A DNA stretch of 64,000 nt from CAWEHU01 sp963808965 (GCA_963808965.1 CAWEHU010000016.1:124001-188000), one strand, 5' to 3'; numbered from the stretch's first letter, positions 28,015-37,132 are shown. Notes: a model not told the origin generated them from the sequence alone. Numbers and translations: made by a program.

Positions 28015-29060
28015 TGGGAGCGGGATCGGTGCGGCTTTCCGTCCTGGATCAGTCCACCATCGTCAGCGGGCGTTCGCCCGATGCCTCGATCCGCGAGAGC
28101 ATCGCGCTCGCGAAGCACTGCGAGAATCTGGGCTACGCGCGGTATTGGCTCGCCGAGCACCACAACTCCGCGGCCATCGCCGGAACCGCACCGGAAGTGC
28201 TGATCGCCGCCATCGCGGCCACGACGGAGCGGATCCGCGTCGGCAGCGCCGGGGTGATGCTGCCCCACTACGCCGCCTTCAAGGTGGCCGAGCAGTTCCG
28301 GGTGCTGGAGGCCATCGCCCCCGGCCGGATCGATCTCGGCTTGGGCCGCGCGCCCGGCTCCGATATGCGCACGGCCTACGCCCTGAACCCGAACGCGGAC
28401 ACGGCGGCCGATCGCTTTCCCGCGCAAATTCGGGACCTGCTGGCTTGGCTCGCGGGCGAAAAGCTGGCCGAGGGGCATCCGTACCGGGACGTGATCGCCC
28501 ATCCGCGCGGGCCGAGTGTGCCGGAGGTCTGGATTCTCGGCAGCTCCGATTACGGCGCGCAGGTCGCGGCGTTCTTCGGACTGCCGTACTGCTTCGCCCA
28601 TTTCATCACCGATGGACGCGGCACGGAGCAGGCGCTCGCGATCTACCGGCAAAACTACCGGCCGAGCCCGCGCCATCCCGTTCCGTACGCCGCTTTATGT
28701 GTTTGGGCGCTGGCGGCGGACACCATGGCGGAGGCGGAACGGCAATTCGCTTCCCGTGCGCTCTGGCGACTGGGCCGCGACCGTGGAATTTACGCCCCGC
28801 TCCCCTCGCCCGAGGAGGCCGCCGCCTACCCGTACACCGATGCGGATCAGGCGAGGATCGCCGAGGTGCGTTCGCGCGCCATTCTCGGCACGCCAGACGA
28901 GGTGGGCAGCCAGCTTCGTGCACTCGCCGACTCCACCGAGGTCGAGGAGGTCGCAATTCTCACAACGGTCCACGATCCCGAGGCGCGCCGGCGGTCGTAC
29001 CGGTTGCTGGCGGCGGAGTTCCGCCTAGACGCGGAACACGTCCCGCCCGCCGCGGGCTGA
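28014..29060 (+). CDS. LLM-class flavin-dependent oxidoreductase (MsnO8 type)
   Basis: 348 aa luciferase-like monooxygenase. Start ATG 28014 overlaps the DUF445 stop. Motifs: RLSVLDQSTIVSGRSPDASI, YARYWLAEHHNSAAIAGTAP, RIRVGSAGVMLPHYAAFKVA, EQFRVLEAIAPGRIDLGLGR, APGSDMRTAYAL, VWILGSSDYGAQVAAFFGLP, YCFAHFITDG, RAILGTPDEVGSQLRALA. The conserved LDQS start and WLAEHHN fit the bacterial luciferase-related MsnO8 subgroup, which likely uses FMNH2 and O2; substrate unknown. Its 3' end overlaps a minus-strand gene by 36 bp. Confidence 0.9.
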   Translation: MGAGSVRLSVLDQSTIVSGRSPDASIRESIALAKHCENLGYARYWLAEHHNSAAIAGTAPEVLIAAIAATTERIRVGSAGVMLPHYAAFKVAEQFRVLEAIAPGRIDLGLGRAPGSDMRTAYALNPNADTAADRFPAQIRDLLAWLAGEKLAEGHPYRDVIAHPRGPSVPEVWILGSSDYGAQVAAFFGLPYCFAHFITDGRGTEQALAIYRQNYRPSPRHPVPYAALCVWALAADTMAEAERQFASRALWRLGRDRGIYAPLPSPEEAAAYPYTDADQARIAEVRSRAILGTPDEVGSQLRALADSTEVEEVAILTTVHDPEARRRSYRLLAAEFRLDAEHVPPAAG

Positions 29061-29300
29061 GCGCCGGGCTCGCCAAAGCTGGAAGCGGAACGCCGCCCAG
29101 GCGACCAGACCGGCGCCAATCGCGACCGGGATGAGCGCGAGCGCGAACCACAGGGCCAGAATGAGAGCCGCGAGGACGCCCGCGAGCACCGCCACCACCA
29201 GCGCGGTCCGGGCGATGCGGGTCGCCAACGGTGTACGGGGTGGTTCGCGGAAGCGACCGTCCGGGGTCATGTCCAGTTGGGGCGTTTCCCGAAAAGGCAT
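29025..29300 (-). CDS. Small membrane protein, unknown
   Basis: 91 aa from ATG 29300: MPFRETPQLDMTPDGRFREP, a long hydrophobic stretch (TALVVAVLAGVLAALILALW, then FALALIPVAIGAGLVAWAAF) that could be two membrane helices, and a basic tail RLWRARRSARG-like (QLWRARRSARGGRDV). I do not recognise a named family. No Shine-Dalgarno is obvious. The 3' end overlaps the LLM gene tail to tail. Confidence 0.6.
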   Translation of the reverse strand: MPFRETPQLDMTPDGRFREPPRTPLATRIARTALVVAVLAGVLAALILALWFALALIPVAIGAGLVAWAAFRFQLWRARRSARGGRDVFRV

Positions 29301-29372
29301 GTTGGCGAGGTGGCCCGAAACCAACTCTGCTTCAAGAGTGACCCGCACAAGTCCCGGTGCGACAGCGCGCGG

Positions 29373-29726
29373 TCATTGCAGCGGCACTTTGAGATTGAGG
29401 CTCGGCATGGGCTTCGCCCGATGCTCCTGCTCTCCCTGCACGGTCGAGCCGGGCAAGTAACCCTGTCCCAGATTGTAGTCCTTCGGCTGATAAAATCCGG
29501 GGCTGATCTCCGGCCCCTGGCTCCGGTTGAGGGCCTCAGGAGCCGTTATCGCTCCGTTCGGCACCGGGGCCGCAAGGTAGGGCGAGTCGGTGTCGGGCGG
29601 GATCGGCGGAAGTGGCAGCTCTTCCGGGGGGCTCACATCCAGCGGTATCGCCTTGCGGGGTGCCGCCGGAGCTGTCGAGACCAAGCTGCTGAACAGAAGC
29701 AGGAGTAGGGGGGTTCGACTTCTCAT
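29373..29726 (-). CDS. Secreted Pro-rich protein, unknown
   Basis: 117 aa from ATG 29726, whose ATGA overlaps the Nudix stop, so the pair is coupled. A signal peptide (MRSRTPLLLLLFSSLVSTAP) precedes a Pro-rich segment (SPPEELPLPPIPPDTDSPYL), then ALNRSQGPEISPGFYQPKDY and NLGQGYLPGSTVQ. No family recognised; likely periplasmic or surface exposed. Confidence 0.62.
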   Translation of the reverse strand: MRSRTPLLLLLFSSLVSTAPAAPRKAIPLDVSPPEELPLPPIPPDTDSPYLAAPVPNGAITAPEALNRSQGPEISPGFYQPKDYNLGQGYLPGSTVQGEQEHRAKPMPSLNLKVPLQ

Positions 29727-30289
29727 GGGGGACCCTCCGGCAAGTCCGCGTCCGGCCGCGTCATGCCGCGGGGGTCCGCCGGCGGATTCCGGGCCGGGGC
29801 TCCGAGCGGCAGGGTGCCGATGCGACGGCACGCATGCAAGGACCAGTGAACGGACGGAAAGGCGATTTCGTTCCAGGGAATATCGTTCCAGGCGAACAGG
29901 CCTACCTCCAGGCTCTCCGGGCCAGCGGAGAAGGCCGGCCTGCCCGTTCCGGCGAAGCGCGCCCGGAAGATCACCTGCACCTGGCCGATCCGGCTGATGC
30001 TGAACACGCCGAGAATACCGTCCAGCTCGATTTCGGCGCGAGCTTCTTCCCGGGCCTCCCGGCGTGCGCCTTCCTCGATGGTTTCGCCGAGCTCTAGGTA
30101 GCCGGCGGGCAGCGTCCAGAATCCCCGCCGGGGCTCGATCGCGCGCCGACAGAGCAGGACCGCGTCACCGGCCAGGACAACGGAACCGACGATAACCTTC
30201 GGATTGTCATACGCGATGTGCCCGCATTCCGGGCATACCAAGCGCTCCCGATCATCGCCTTCAGGGATGCGTCGGACAAAATCCGGCAT
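29723..30289 (-). CDS. Nudix hydrolase with N-terminal zinc-ribbon motif
   Basis: 188 aa. RLVCPECGHIAYDNPKVIVG is the typical start of this Nudix subgroup. The Nudix box GYLELGETIEEGARREAREE (G-x5-E-x7-REUxEExGU pattern) lies at about residues 63-85; the final Gly is Ala (EEARAE). Then GILGVFSISRIGQVQVIFRA. Hydrolyses a nucleoside diphosphate linked to X; related proteins act on ADP-ribose or NADH-type compounds. Four bp overlap with the downstream secreted protein gene. Confidence 0.85.
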   Translation of the reverse strand: MPDFVRRIPEGDDRERLVCPECGHIAYDNPKVIVGSVVLAGDAVLLCRRAIEPRRGFWTLPAGYLELGETIEEGARREAREEARAEIELDGILGVFSISRIGQVQVIFRARFAGTGRPAFSAGPESLEVGLFAWNDIPWNEIAFPSVHWSLHACRRIGTLPLGAPARNPPADPRGMTRPDADLPEGPP

Positions 30290-30397
30290 GGCGAAAGGGT
30301 GAGCCTTCCGCCCGAGTTGATCAATAGCTCGTTCGAACCGTCCCGTGAATCAGCGAGCGGCCGGCTTCTGCCCGCTCATTCCTCGCCGGACCCCTTT

Positions 30398-30631
30398 TTA
30401 GACGGACAAGTCCAACAGCGAGCCGCGAGGTAGAGTGCGGTTGCCGGTCGGGACTGCTTGCGAGCCCGAGGGCAGTCCGGGCAATTGCTGGAGCGGCGCG
30501 GGCTTCGACTCGGGGCTCAAGGCGCGCGCCGGGTGAATCGGCGAGGTCTGTCCGAGGCGCGACTGCGCGACGCTTGCCGAGAAGGCGGAGAGAGAGCCCG
30601 TCGAGATCATGCGTAGGATCATCAGTCGCAT
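30398..30631 (-). CDS. Small Pro/Ser-rich protein, hypothetical
   Basis: 77 aa: MRLMILRMISTGSLSAFSAS, VAQSRLGQTSPIHPARALSP, ESKPAPLQQLPGLPSGSQAV, PTGNRTLPRGSLLDLSV. It has a weak hydrophobic start and a Pro-rich body, more protein-like than the overlapping frame. No Shine-Dalgarno is visible. It lies in the gap between the radical SAM and Nudix genes, same strand. No family recognised; could be spurious. Confidence 0.4.
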   Translation of the reverse strand: MRLMILRMISTGSLSAFSASVAQSRLGQTSPIHPARALSPESKPAPLQQLPGLPSGSQAVPTGNRTLPRGSLLDLSV

Positions 30632-30700
30632 TGGTTAACAATGCCTGAATCGTGTCGAAAAAGAAATGGCTGCTTTCAGGATTTTTCGGGGGCACAGCCC

Positions 30701-32608
30701 TCACCTAGCTAGCCCGAAGGTGAACGGGACGGTCCGCTCGGCACGCACGTCGCCCCAACTCGGAGCCGCGGCGTAGCCCGGCTGGCGAAGCGCCAGGGTG
30801 AGGAGCCGGTCGCCCTCGACCAGGATCAGATCGAGCGCCTCTAGCCCGTCCAGCGCGCGGCGCAGATCATCCGCGCTCGCCATATTCCTGCACGAGGGCT
30901 CTCCACGGCCGCGCTTGCCAGCAGGCTCGCAGCAGGAACGCCGCCGCACCATCGAATCGTTGCGTCCAGGGCGCGCGGCCCGCACGCCCTTCCTCCACCT
31001 CGACCGTGCAATCGTCGCGGCTCCAAAGGGCGAGGCGGCTGCGCGGCTGGCCTTCGCGCCACGCCGCGGCCGCGCGTGCCGTCTCGGCGACCGCTTCCGC
31101 CAGCTCGCCGGAGGCGCGGGAGCTTATATCGAAATGGTAGGCGAGCCGCGCGACGATTTCCGGTGAAAACGGGTAAATGTAGGCGTAGGCGGGGTTCGGG
31201 CTGATCTCGATCCCGAAACTCTCTGGACGCGCCCAATAAGGACTGAAGCGATCGGCGCGCACCGGTCCGCAGACGGAGGGCGGTTGCAGATGCCCGAGCT
31301 TCGGTATCACGGCCGCGATCGCCCGATAGTTCTCCGCCGTTTCGCCGGGAAAGCCGTGCAGCAGATTCCATTCGACGAAAAGGCCGTTCTCGGCGGCGAG
31401 TTTCAGCGTCTGCACGTTTTGCAGCATCGTGCAGCCCTTGCGCATCAGCTTGAGCACATTCGTGTCGAGCGATTCGATTCCGGGCTGGATTTTCTTGATG
31501 CCGGCGCGGGACAGCGCGGTCATCTGCTCGGGCGTGATATTCGCCTTCAGCTCGTAGTACGCGGTGATGCGCGGCCCGTCGCGGGCGAGGCGCGGAATGA
31601 ACCTATCGAAATAACGGTAGTCCAGGATCGCATCGACATTGACAAGGTCGGCCCCGAATCGGCCGGCAAGATACGAGACTTCCTGATAGGCGCGATCCTG
31701 CGACTTGCTGCGGAAGGCCATCGCATTGCCGTTGATGCCGCAGAACGTGCAATGATGCTTCTGCCCCCACCAGCAGCCCCGCGAGGTCTCGAACAGCGCC
31801 GTCGGCCGCGAAATCTTCGTGGCCGCAGGAGAGGCCGCGTGCTGGGCGAAGAAACCCTCGAAATCGGGGTAGGGGAGGCAATCGAGATCCTCAATCATCT
31901 CGGCCCCCGCTTCGTCCCCGGCGGTCGCGTGCGCGCGCTCTATCATGCCGGCGACAGGTGCGGCCGAAGCGCCGGCGAGAACGCGACGCACGTAGGCCGG
32001 GAAGGCGCGGTCGCCCTCGTCGATGCACACGGCGTCGATGAACTCGTATTGGCGAAGCAATTCCATGCCCATCTCGCCCCGGCAGTTCGCGCCGCCGAAC
32101 ACGACCACCGTCGCGGGGCGGCGTGCCTTGATCCGTCGCGCGAGCGCGAGAGAGGCGCAGTTCTGCTGAAACGAGGTGGTGAAGCCGACGATATCGGGCG
32201 CGTCCCGCTCGACCGCATCGAGGCAGGCATCGAGGAAGCCCGCGGCCCGCTCGCGTGCCCGTCAGCACCGCATGCATGCGCTCGAGCGAGAAATAGGAGC
32301 CGAAGCGTTGCTGGAGAATTTCGGTGAGATAGGAGAGATCGAGCAGATCGCGGTCATGCGCCTCGGCCGCGAAGATCCACTCGCCCACGAGCGAATGATA
32401 GATGCCCTGCTCGTCGATGAGCGCCTGATTCGCCGCACCGATCATATCGGCGAAGCGCAGAAATTCGTAGCGAAGCTTGACCTCGATCCCCTCGGCCTCC
32501 AGCGCCGGTTTGAGGAGACTGAGGCCGATGCTCGGGAAATGAAGCGACGGAGAACGGCATCGAGAGCAGAAGCACCCGATGCCGCCGGCTGCCGCGATCA
32601 GCAGTCAC
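30701..32608 (-). CDS. RiPP-maturation radical SAM, B12-type (three frame breaks)
   Basis: About 635 aa. N-terminal cobalamin-binding-type domain: HRVLLLSMPFS; extra base at about 32530; PSIGLSLLKPALEAEGIEVK, MIGAANQALIDEQGIYHSLV, QRFGSYFSLERMHAVL; extra base at about 32250; FLDACLDAVERDAPDIVGFT, TSFQQNCASLALARRIKARR, TVVVFGGANCRG, AVCIDEGDRAFP. Radical SAM domain: FETSRGCWWGQKHHCTFCGI (cluster Cys spaced CX7CX2C near residue 278), YYELKANITPEQMTALSRAG, IKKIQPGIESLD, GFPGETAENY. A third extra base at about 30885 precedes the C-terminal LRRALDGLEALDLILVEGDR. This matches the RiPP maturation radical SAM protein 1 family (TIGR03975), which modifies ribosomal peptides. GTG 32608 overlaps the small upstream gene by 11 bp; that gene has a leader-like sequence. 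Confidence 0.78.
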
Positions 32609-32858
32609 CCGCTCTCCCGACCCCGTCCATGCCGAGATCCTGCGCGGCCTTGTCGAACGCGCCGTGCGGTCCACCGAGATCCTTGAGGAATTTGATCGTC
32701 TTCGGGCCTCGCGCGTATCCGAGCTCGTCCAGCACCTGCCCCGGATCCGTGAGCAGCCGTTGGCGGAATTTCGGATCGATCAGCGCCTTGCCGATCAGGT
32801 GCATGATGTCCTCATGCTGGACGGGGTTCTGTTTCGACGAACTTGGGGGAGTGGCCAT
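32598..32858 (-). CDS. Putative RiPP precursor with NHLP-like leader
   Basis: 86 aa, ATG 32858 preceded by AAGGAG. Residues 20-47 (HLIGKALIDPKFRQRLLTDP, then GQVLDELG) resemble the nitrile-hydratase-like leader motif (A..DP.FR.RLL.DP...L.ELG). Then PKTIKFLKDLGG (residues 52-63), with Gly62-Gly63 as a possible leader cleavage point, and a 23-residue tail PHGAFDKAAQDLGMDGVGRA GDC ending in Cys86. It sits immediately upstream of and overlaps the radical SAM RiPP maturase, the usual place for the substrate. Cleavage site and modified residues are inference. A small non-secreted accessory protein is the main alternative. Confidence 0.6.
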   Translation of the reverse strand: MATPPSSSKQNPVQHEDIMHLIGKALIDPKFRQRLLTDPGQVLDELGYARGPKTIKFLKDLGGPHGAFDKAAQDLGMDGVGRAGDC

Positions 32859-32875
32859 CGCTATCTCCTTAGCGT

Positions 32876-35800
32876 TCAGGTTCCGGTAGCAGCGTAGGCG
32901 ATGCCGCTCGGGTCGCGGCCGATCTCCCTACGCATCTCCTCGGCGGCTGGCCGCATGCCCATCCGCTCGGCGAGTTCGATCGCGGCCGCGTAGTCGGCCG
33001 ACGCCGCTCGATTCATGTCACCGTCGGCCATCGCGATCCGCGCGCGTGCGCGCAGCGCCATCATCTCCACCGGCTTGAGACCAAGTGCTCTCGCCTGGGC
33101 CAGGGCTTCCGCTGCGGCGGCCCGCGCGCCTTGCAGTCGGCCCGCGGCCGCGAGCGCTTCGCTCAGCACCGCCTTGCACCAAACCTCGAAGGTGCCGAGC
33201 CCACGCAAGCGCGCGCGTGCAACGGCCTGTTCGAGCAGCGTGATCGCCTCGTTCGGCTCACCCGCCGCGATCAGCGCAGCCCCGAGATAGCGCGCGATGG
33301 ACGGGAAGAGAACCTGGATGTCGCCCTCGATGCAACGCTCCATGGCAAGCCGTAGCTGCTCGATCGCGCGCTCGGGCTGCCCTTGCATCAGGAAGCCCAC
33401 CGCCCGCGCCAGAGCCGCGTAACTGAGATCGTACAGCCGCGCCGTCTCTTCCGCGATCGCCCATGCCTCGTCCGCCGTCCGGCGAGCCGCCCCCGCTTCG
33501 CCGATCATGGCCTGGGTCATCGCGAGCCCGCTCAGGAACAGCACCGAAGGCGTGCCGGTCGTGCCGACATAAGCGTGCCTGGCTGTCCGCATCAGGTGTT
33601 CGCGGTCGGCTTCGAGAAGTTCGGCGGCCCCGCGGAGATCGCCGGCAAACACCAGCGTCTGGCAGAGCGCGAAATCGGCGCCGAGCATCAGGACGGCGTC
33701 GCCGAGCTCACGCGCGAGCTCACGGCCCTCCCGGCCCGCTTTCTCGGCCTGATCCAGGCGGCCCAGCAGGGCCGAGATGTTCGCCTGTCCGGTGCGGGCG
33801 ATCGCCAACAAGCGCGTGTCCTCGACGACGCGCGCCAGCTCCTCGGCCTTGTTCAGGCAATCCATCATGCGATGGATATCGGCCGTCGCCGCGAGCGCGA
33901 CGCGAAGGCCGAGATGGATCTCGATCATCCGCCGCTGATCGACCTGCTCCGGCGTCAGATTCTCGAGCGCCGCGAGCGCCTTCTCGAAGCAGTCGATCGC
34001 GGCGTGATGCAGGCCGCGATCGTTGGCGCGATGGCCGGCGAGATGCAGATAGCCAATCGCCTTTTCGTAGGCTTCCGCTTTCAGCGCGTGCTCCGCCAAG
34101 CGCTCGGTCCATTCGCCGATGCGTTCGGCGTAATGTTCTTCGATCGCCCGGCAGACCGTCTCGTGCAGCGGGCGCCGGCGCGAAATCGGCAGGGTCTCGT
34201 ACGAGACCGCGTGCGTGAGCGCGTGCTTGAATCGCAGCACGGTGCCGCCGGGATATTTCGTCTCGAACAGGAACTCACCCGCCTTGAGCTGGTCGATCTG
34301 CTCGTCGAGCAGCTCGTCCGTGCGTGCGGCGACCCTCAGCAGCAGATCCCGCTGGACTTCGGCGCCGATGACCGAGGCGACCTGCAGCAGCGAGCGGGCG
34401 CCCGGCGGCAGCCCGTCCATGCGCGCCGCCAGCACACCTTGCACCGTCTCCGGGAGGCGGATCTCGTTCAGCTTCGCTTGCAGCCGATGGCCGCGCAACC
34501 CGCTCTGCATCACGCCCTTGTCGATCAGCAGCCTCGACATTTCTTCGATGAACAGCGGCACGCCGCCCGTGCGTTCGACCAGAAGCCGGCACAAGAAGTC
34601 GATCTCGGGATCGGGACCGATCAGCTGCCGGATCAGCAACTCCGCGTCCGTGTCGTCGAGCGGCGGTACGTTCAGCAACGTGTAATAGCTATGCCGGGCC
34701 CAATCCGGCTGGAATTGCGGCCGGAACGAAGCGACGACGAACACCCGCGACATGCCGAGCGAGTCGACCAGCTTGTCGAGCACCTCGTGGCTTTCGGGAT
34801 CGATCCAGTGAAGATCTTCGACCACCAGCACGAGCGGCCGCTGGCTCTCGCGCGCGAGGAGAAGGTCTCGCACGGCCCGGGCCGCGCGCTTGCGGCGCTG
34901 CGATGGGTCGAAGCGTCCCCATTCCGGCACGTCCACCGGGTGTTGCAGCAGCCAACGAATTGGCACGTCTCCGAGAGGATCGGACCATTGAACGTGCCGG
35001 CTCGCGGCTGCGAGGCGCCCCTCGACCTCAACGCGGTCGTGCCGGTCGGTGACGCCCAACACGGAGCATAGCAGGCAGGAGGCCAGCATGAAGGGCGTGT
35101 GCACGTCATGCGAACTCGCGGCGGCGCGGACGATCTCGGCGCCGCCGATCGCCGCCGTGAATTCGTGGATCAGCCGCGACTTGCCAGCGCCCGTATCTCC
35201 GCTCACGCCGACGATCTGTCCGCGACCCTCGCCCGCGCGACGGTAGGCGCGTGCGAGCGCGGTCATTTCGAGCTCGCGGCCGGTGAACGCCGTCAGGGCC
35301 TGGGAGCGGGCGCGCATCTGCCAGCGGTCGAATGAATTGACTGCGCCGAGCAGCTGAAACACTTCGAGCGGTCGCGGGCTGCCACGGATCGAGAGGGCGC
35401 CGAGCGAGCGGGCCTCGACAGCGCCCTGCGCCAGGCGGAAGGTGGTGGCCGAGACGTAGGCGGTACCGGGCTCGGCCATGCTTTCCAGCCGGTTCGCGGT
35501 ATGGGCGGTCGCGCCGACCGCGTCGTAATCGACGGCTAGGTCGTTCTCGGTCGGGCGGACGAGCACCTGCCCGGAATCGAGACCGATACGCACCTGGATA
35601 CGCGGATCGGCGAGCACCCGAATTGAATCGAGGATGGCACAAGCGGCGAGGCAGGCGCGCACGGCGTGATCTTCGTGGGCGATCGGCGCACCGAACAGGC
35701 CCATGATGCCGTCGCCCTGGATGCGATTGACCGTGCCCCCGTAACGGTGGACGCCTGCGATCATCGCTGCGAGCGCCGGGTCAAGCCAACTGGTCGCGAC

Positions 35801-36151
35801 CTCCGGGTCGCAATCCGAAACCAGCGCCATCGAGCCGCGGATATCGGCGAACATGACGGTGGCGAGCTTGCGCTGCCCGCCGATCAGCTCCGGCGGGCGT
35901 CGCGGCGTGGCGGCGCGGATCAGCTCGGACGCACGCCCTTCGAGCTTTTGCGGCAGCCCGGACCGGGCGTGGCGCGCCTGAACCGATAACGGCTCGCCGC
36001 AGTTCCCGCAGAAGCGCGCGGCGGCTCGGTTCTGGGTTTTGCACGCGGGACAGATCCGCCCGAGGGCCGCACCGCAACCGTCACAATGCGCGTAGCCTGC
36101 GGGATTGGCGGTCCCGCACTGCTCGCACAACGATGGCGACGGGGCACTCAT
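32876..36151 (-). CDS. Class III adenylate/guanylate cyclase - AAA - TPR regulator
   Basis: 1,091 aa from ATG 36151 (a frame extension to 36229 is possible). Order: double zinc ribbon (CEQCGTANPAGYAHCDGCGA, CPACKTQNRAAARFCGNCGE, residues about 8-55); class III cyclase (LATVMFADIRGSMALVSDCD, with metal Asp in FADIRGS, and NRIQGDGIMGLFG; residues about 95-275); AAA/STAND ATPase (Walker A GVSGDTGAGKSRLIHEF, Walker B LVLVVEDLHWIDPES); then many TPR-like helices to the end. It probably makes cAMP or cGMP and senses or regulates through the ATPase/TPR part. It ends 17 bp before the precursor gene, same strand, so it probably heads that operon. A CRP-like box lies upstream. Confidence 0.85.
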   Translation of the reverse strand: MSAPSPSLCEQCGTANPAGYAHCDGCGAALGRICPACKTQNRAAARFCGNCGEPLSVQARHARSGLPQKLEGRASELIRAATPRRPPELIGGQRKLATVMFADIRGSMALVSDCDPEVATSWLDPALAAMIAGVHRYGGTVNRIQGDGIMGLFGAPIAHEDHAVRACLAACAILDSIRVLADPRIQVRIGLDSGQVLVRPTENDLAVDYDAVGATAHTANRLESMAEPGTAYVSATTFRLAQGAVEARSLGALSIRGSPRPLEVFQLLGAVNSFDRWQMRARSQALTAFTGRELEMTALARAYRRAGEGRGQIVGVSGDTGAGKSRLIHEFTAAIGGAEIVRAAASSHDVHTPFMLASCLLCSVLGVTDRHDRVEVEGRLAAASRHVQWSDPLGDVPIRWLLQHPVDVPEWGRFDPSQRRKRAARAVRDLLLARESQRPLVLVVEDLHWIDPESHEVLDKLVDSLGMSRVFVVASFRPQFQPDWARHSYYTLLNVPPLDDTDAELLIRQLIGPDPEIDFLCRLLVERTGGVPLFIEEMSRLLIDKGVMQSGLRGHRLQAKLNEIRLPETVQGVLAARMDGLPPGARSLLQVASVIGAEVQRDLLLRVAARTDELLDEQIDQLKAGEFLFETKYPGGTVLRFKHALTHAVSYETLPISRRRPLHETVCRAIEEHYAERIGEWTERLAEHALKAEAYEKAIGYLHLAGHRANDRGLHHAAIDCFEKALAALENLTPEQVDQRRMIEIHLGLRVALAATADIHRMMDCLNKAEELARVVEDTRLLAIARTGQANISALLGRLDQAEKAGREGRELARELGDAVLMLGADFALCQTLVFAGDLRGAAELLEADREHLMRTARHAYVGTTGTPSVLFLSGLAMTQAMIGEAGAARRTADEAWAIAEETARLYDLSYAALARAVGFLMQGQPERAIEQLRLAMERCIEGDIQVLFPSIARYLGAALIAAGEPNEAITLLEQAVARARLRGLGTFEVWCKAVLSEALAAAGRLQGARAAAAEALAQARALGLKPVEMMALRARARIAMADGDMNRAASADYAAAIELAERMGMRPAAEEMRREIGRDPSGIAYAATGT

Positions 36152-36189
36152 CTGCACCGCATCTGATACTCCGGGAAACGGTATGCGGG

Positions 36190-36230
36190 TATAATAGAAT
36201 TGCAGCCGGATTACCGTGACCTGGATCACA
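36190..36230. promoter_or_regulatory. CRP/FNR-like box and -10 element in divergent promoter
   Basis: CGTGACCTGGATCACA (36215-36230) matches the CRP pattern TGTGA-N6-TCACA except for the first base. TATAAT lies at 36190-36195; read on the minus strand the same bases give TATTAT, which would place the box about 38 bp upstream of a start toward the cyclase gene. For the plus-strand protease the box would lie downstream of the promoter. So cAMP-dependent control of a cyclase operon and the protease is plausible. Sequence match only. Confidence 0.45.
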
Positions 36231-36246
36231 CTCAGGGGGTCAACCG

Positions 36247-37056
36247 ATGGTTGAGTTGCATGGCAAAGGGCGCCCTGTCCGGAAGCCGCACCGCCTTCGC
36301 CGAATGGATGGCCCCCTGCACGCCTTGCCGGACAAGGAAGACGAGGAGGACCAGGCTTTCAAGCCGAGTCTCGCCACTGTCCCCGATGAGGTGCCGCTCG
36401 CGCCTTACACGGCTCTCGCTCTACCGATCATGGATCAGCGCGACGAGCACGCTTGCACCGGGTTCGGATTGGCCGCGGTCGCCCACTATCTCATTCGCCG
36501 TCACGCACCGCAGTCGGCCCATGTACCCGTAAGTCCGCGCATGATGTACGAGATGGCGAAACGCTACGACGAGTGGACCGGCGTCAATTACCAGGGCTCG
36601 AGCGCACGCGGCGCGGTGAAGGGTTGGCACAAGCACGGCGTTTGCGCCCTTTCGCTCTGGCCCTACGTTCCGGGCCAGATCGACCGCGAACTGTCACCGC
36701 CGCGACGCAAGGACGCGGCCAAGCGCCCGCTGCTCCGTTACGAGCGTGTGGAGGAGACCAATCTCGCGGCGATCCGAGCGGCTATCGCGGAGATCGGCAT
36801 CGTTTTCGCGACCGTACAGGTTCACCAGGGCTGGCGAAACGTCGGAAGCGACGGACACATCCCGTTATCCGAGGACCAACTCGGCACGCACGCCTTCGCC
36901 TTCGTCGGTTACGACGACGAAGGCTTCTGGCTACAGAATTCCAAAGGCCCGGATTGGGGCAAGGGCGGGTTCGGCTATCTCAGCAACACGGACTGGGCCC
37001 GCAATGGCCTGGACGCCTGGGTCGCGCATCTTGGGCCGGTAGCCGCCGAGGTTTAG
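36247..37056 (+). CDS. Papain-family (C1) cysteine peptidase
   Basis: 269 aa, no signal peptide. Papain-like catalytic set: oxyanion Gln and nucleophile Cys with the canonical six-residue spacing in MDQRDEHACTGFGLAAVAHY; His in LGTHAFAFVGYDDEGFW and Asn in LQNSKGPDWGKGGFGYLS. The N-terminal 60 residues are charged. AGGGGG lies upstream of ATG 36247. Divergent from the cyclase gene with a 95-bp gap containing a CRP-like box. Candidate for processing the leader peptide encoded across the gap, or for acting with the neighbouring C1 protease; both are inference. It does not carry the propeller of its neighbour. Confidence 0.85.
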   Translation: MVELHGKGRPVRKPHRLRRMDGPLHALPDKEDEEDQAFKPSLATVPDEVPLAPYTALALPIMDQRDEHACTGFGLAAVAHYLIRRHAPQSAHVPVSPRMMYEMAKRYDEWTGVNYQGSSARGAVKGWHKHGVCALSLWPYVPGQIDRELSPPRRKDAAKRPLLRYERVEETNLAAIRAAIAEIGIVFATVQVHQGWRNVGSDGHIPLSEDQLGTHAFAFVGYDDEGFWLQNSKGPDWGKGGFGYLSNTDWARNGLDAWVAHLGPVAAEV

Positions 37057-37068
37057 AACGAAAGCCTC

Positions 37069-37088
37069 CTCTCCCGCTTGCAGGAGAG
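37069..37088. terminator. Hairpin between convergent genes
   Basis: CTCTCC and GGAGAG arms around CGCTTGCA. It lies just past the C1 peptidase stop (37056) and before the end of the minus-strand gene at 37133, so it may serve both as a terminator. It is a degenerate member of the CCCGCTTGCGGG hairpin family in this window. Confidence 0.4.
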
Positions 37089-37132
37089 AGTTGAGGTGAG
37101 AGTCAGAGCGGGAAGGAGGATGCCGCCGAAAA

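Noticed and set aside
30321..30704. 127-codon minus-strand frame after the radical SAM gene
   Set aside because: Composition is noise-like and the overlapping 30398-30631 frame is a better candidate.
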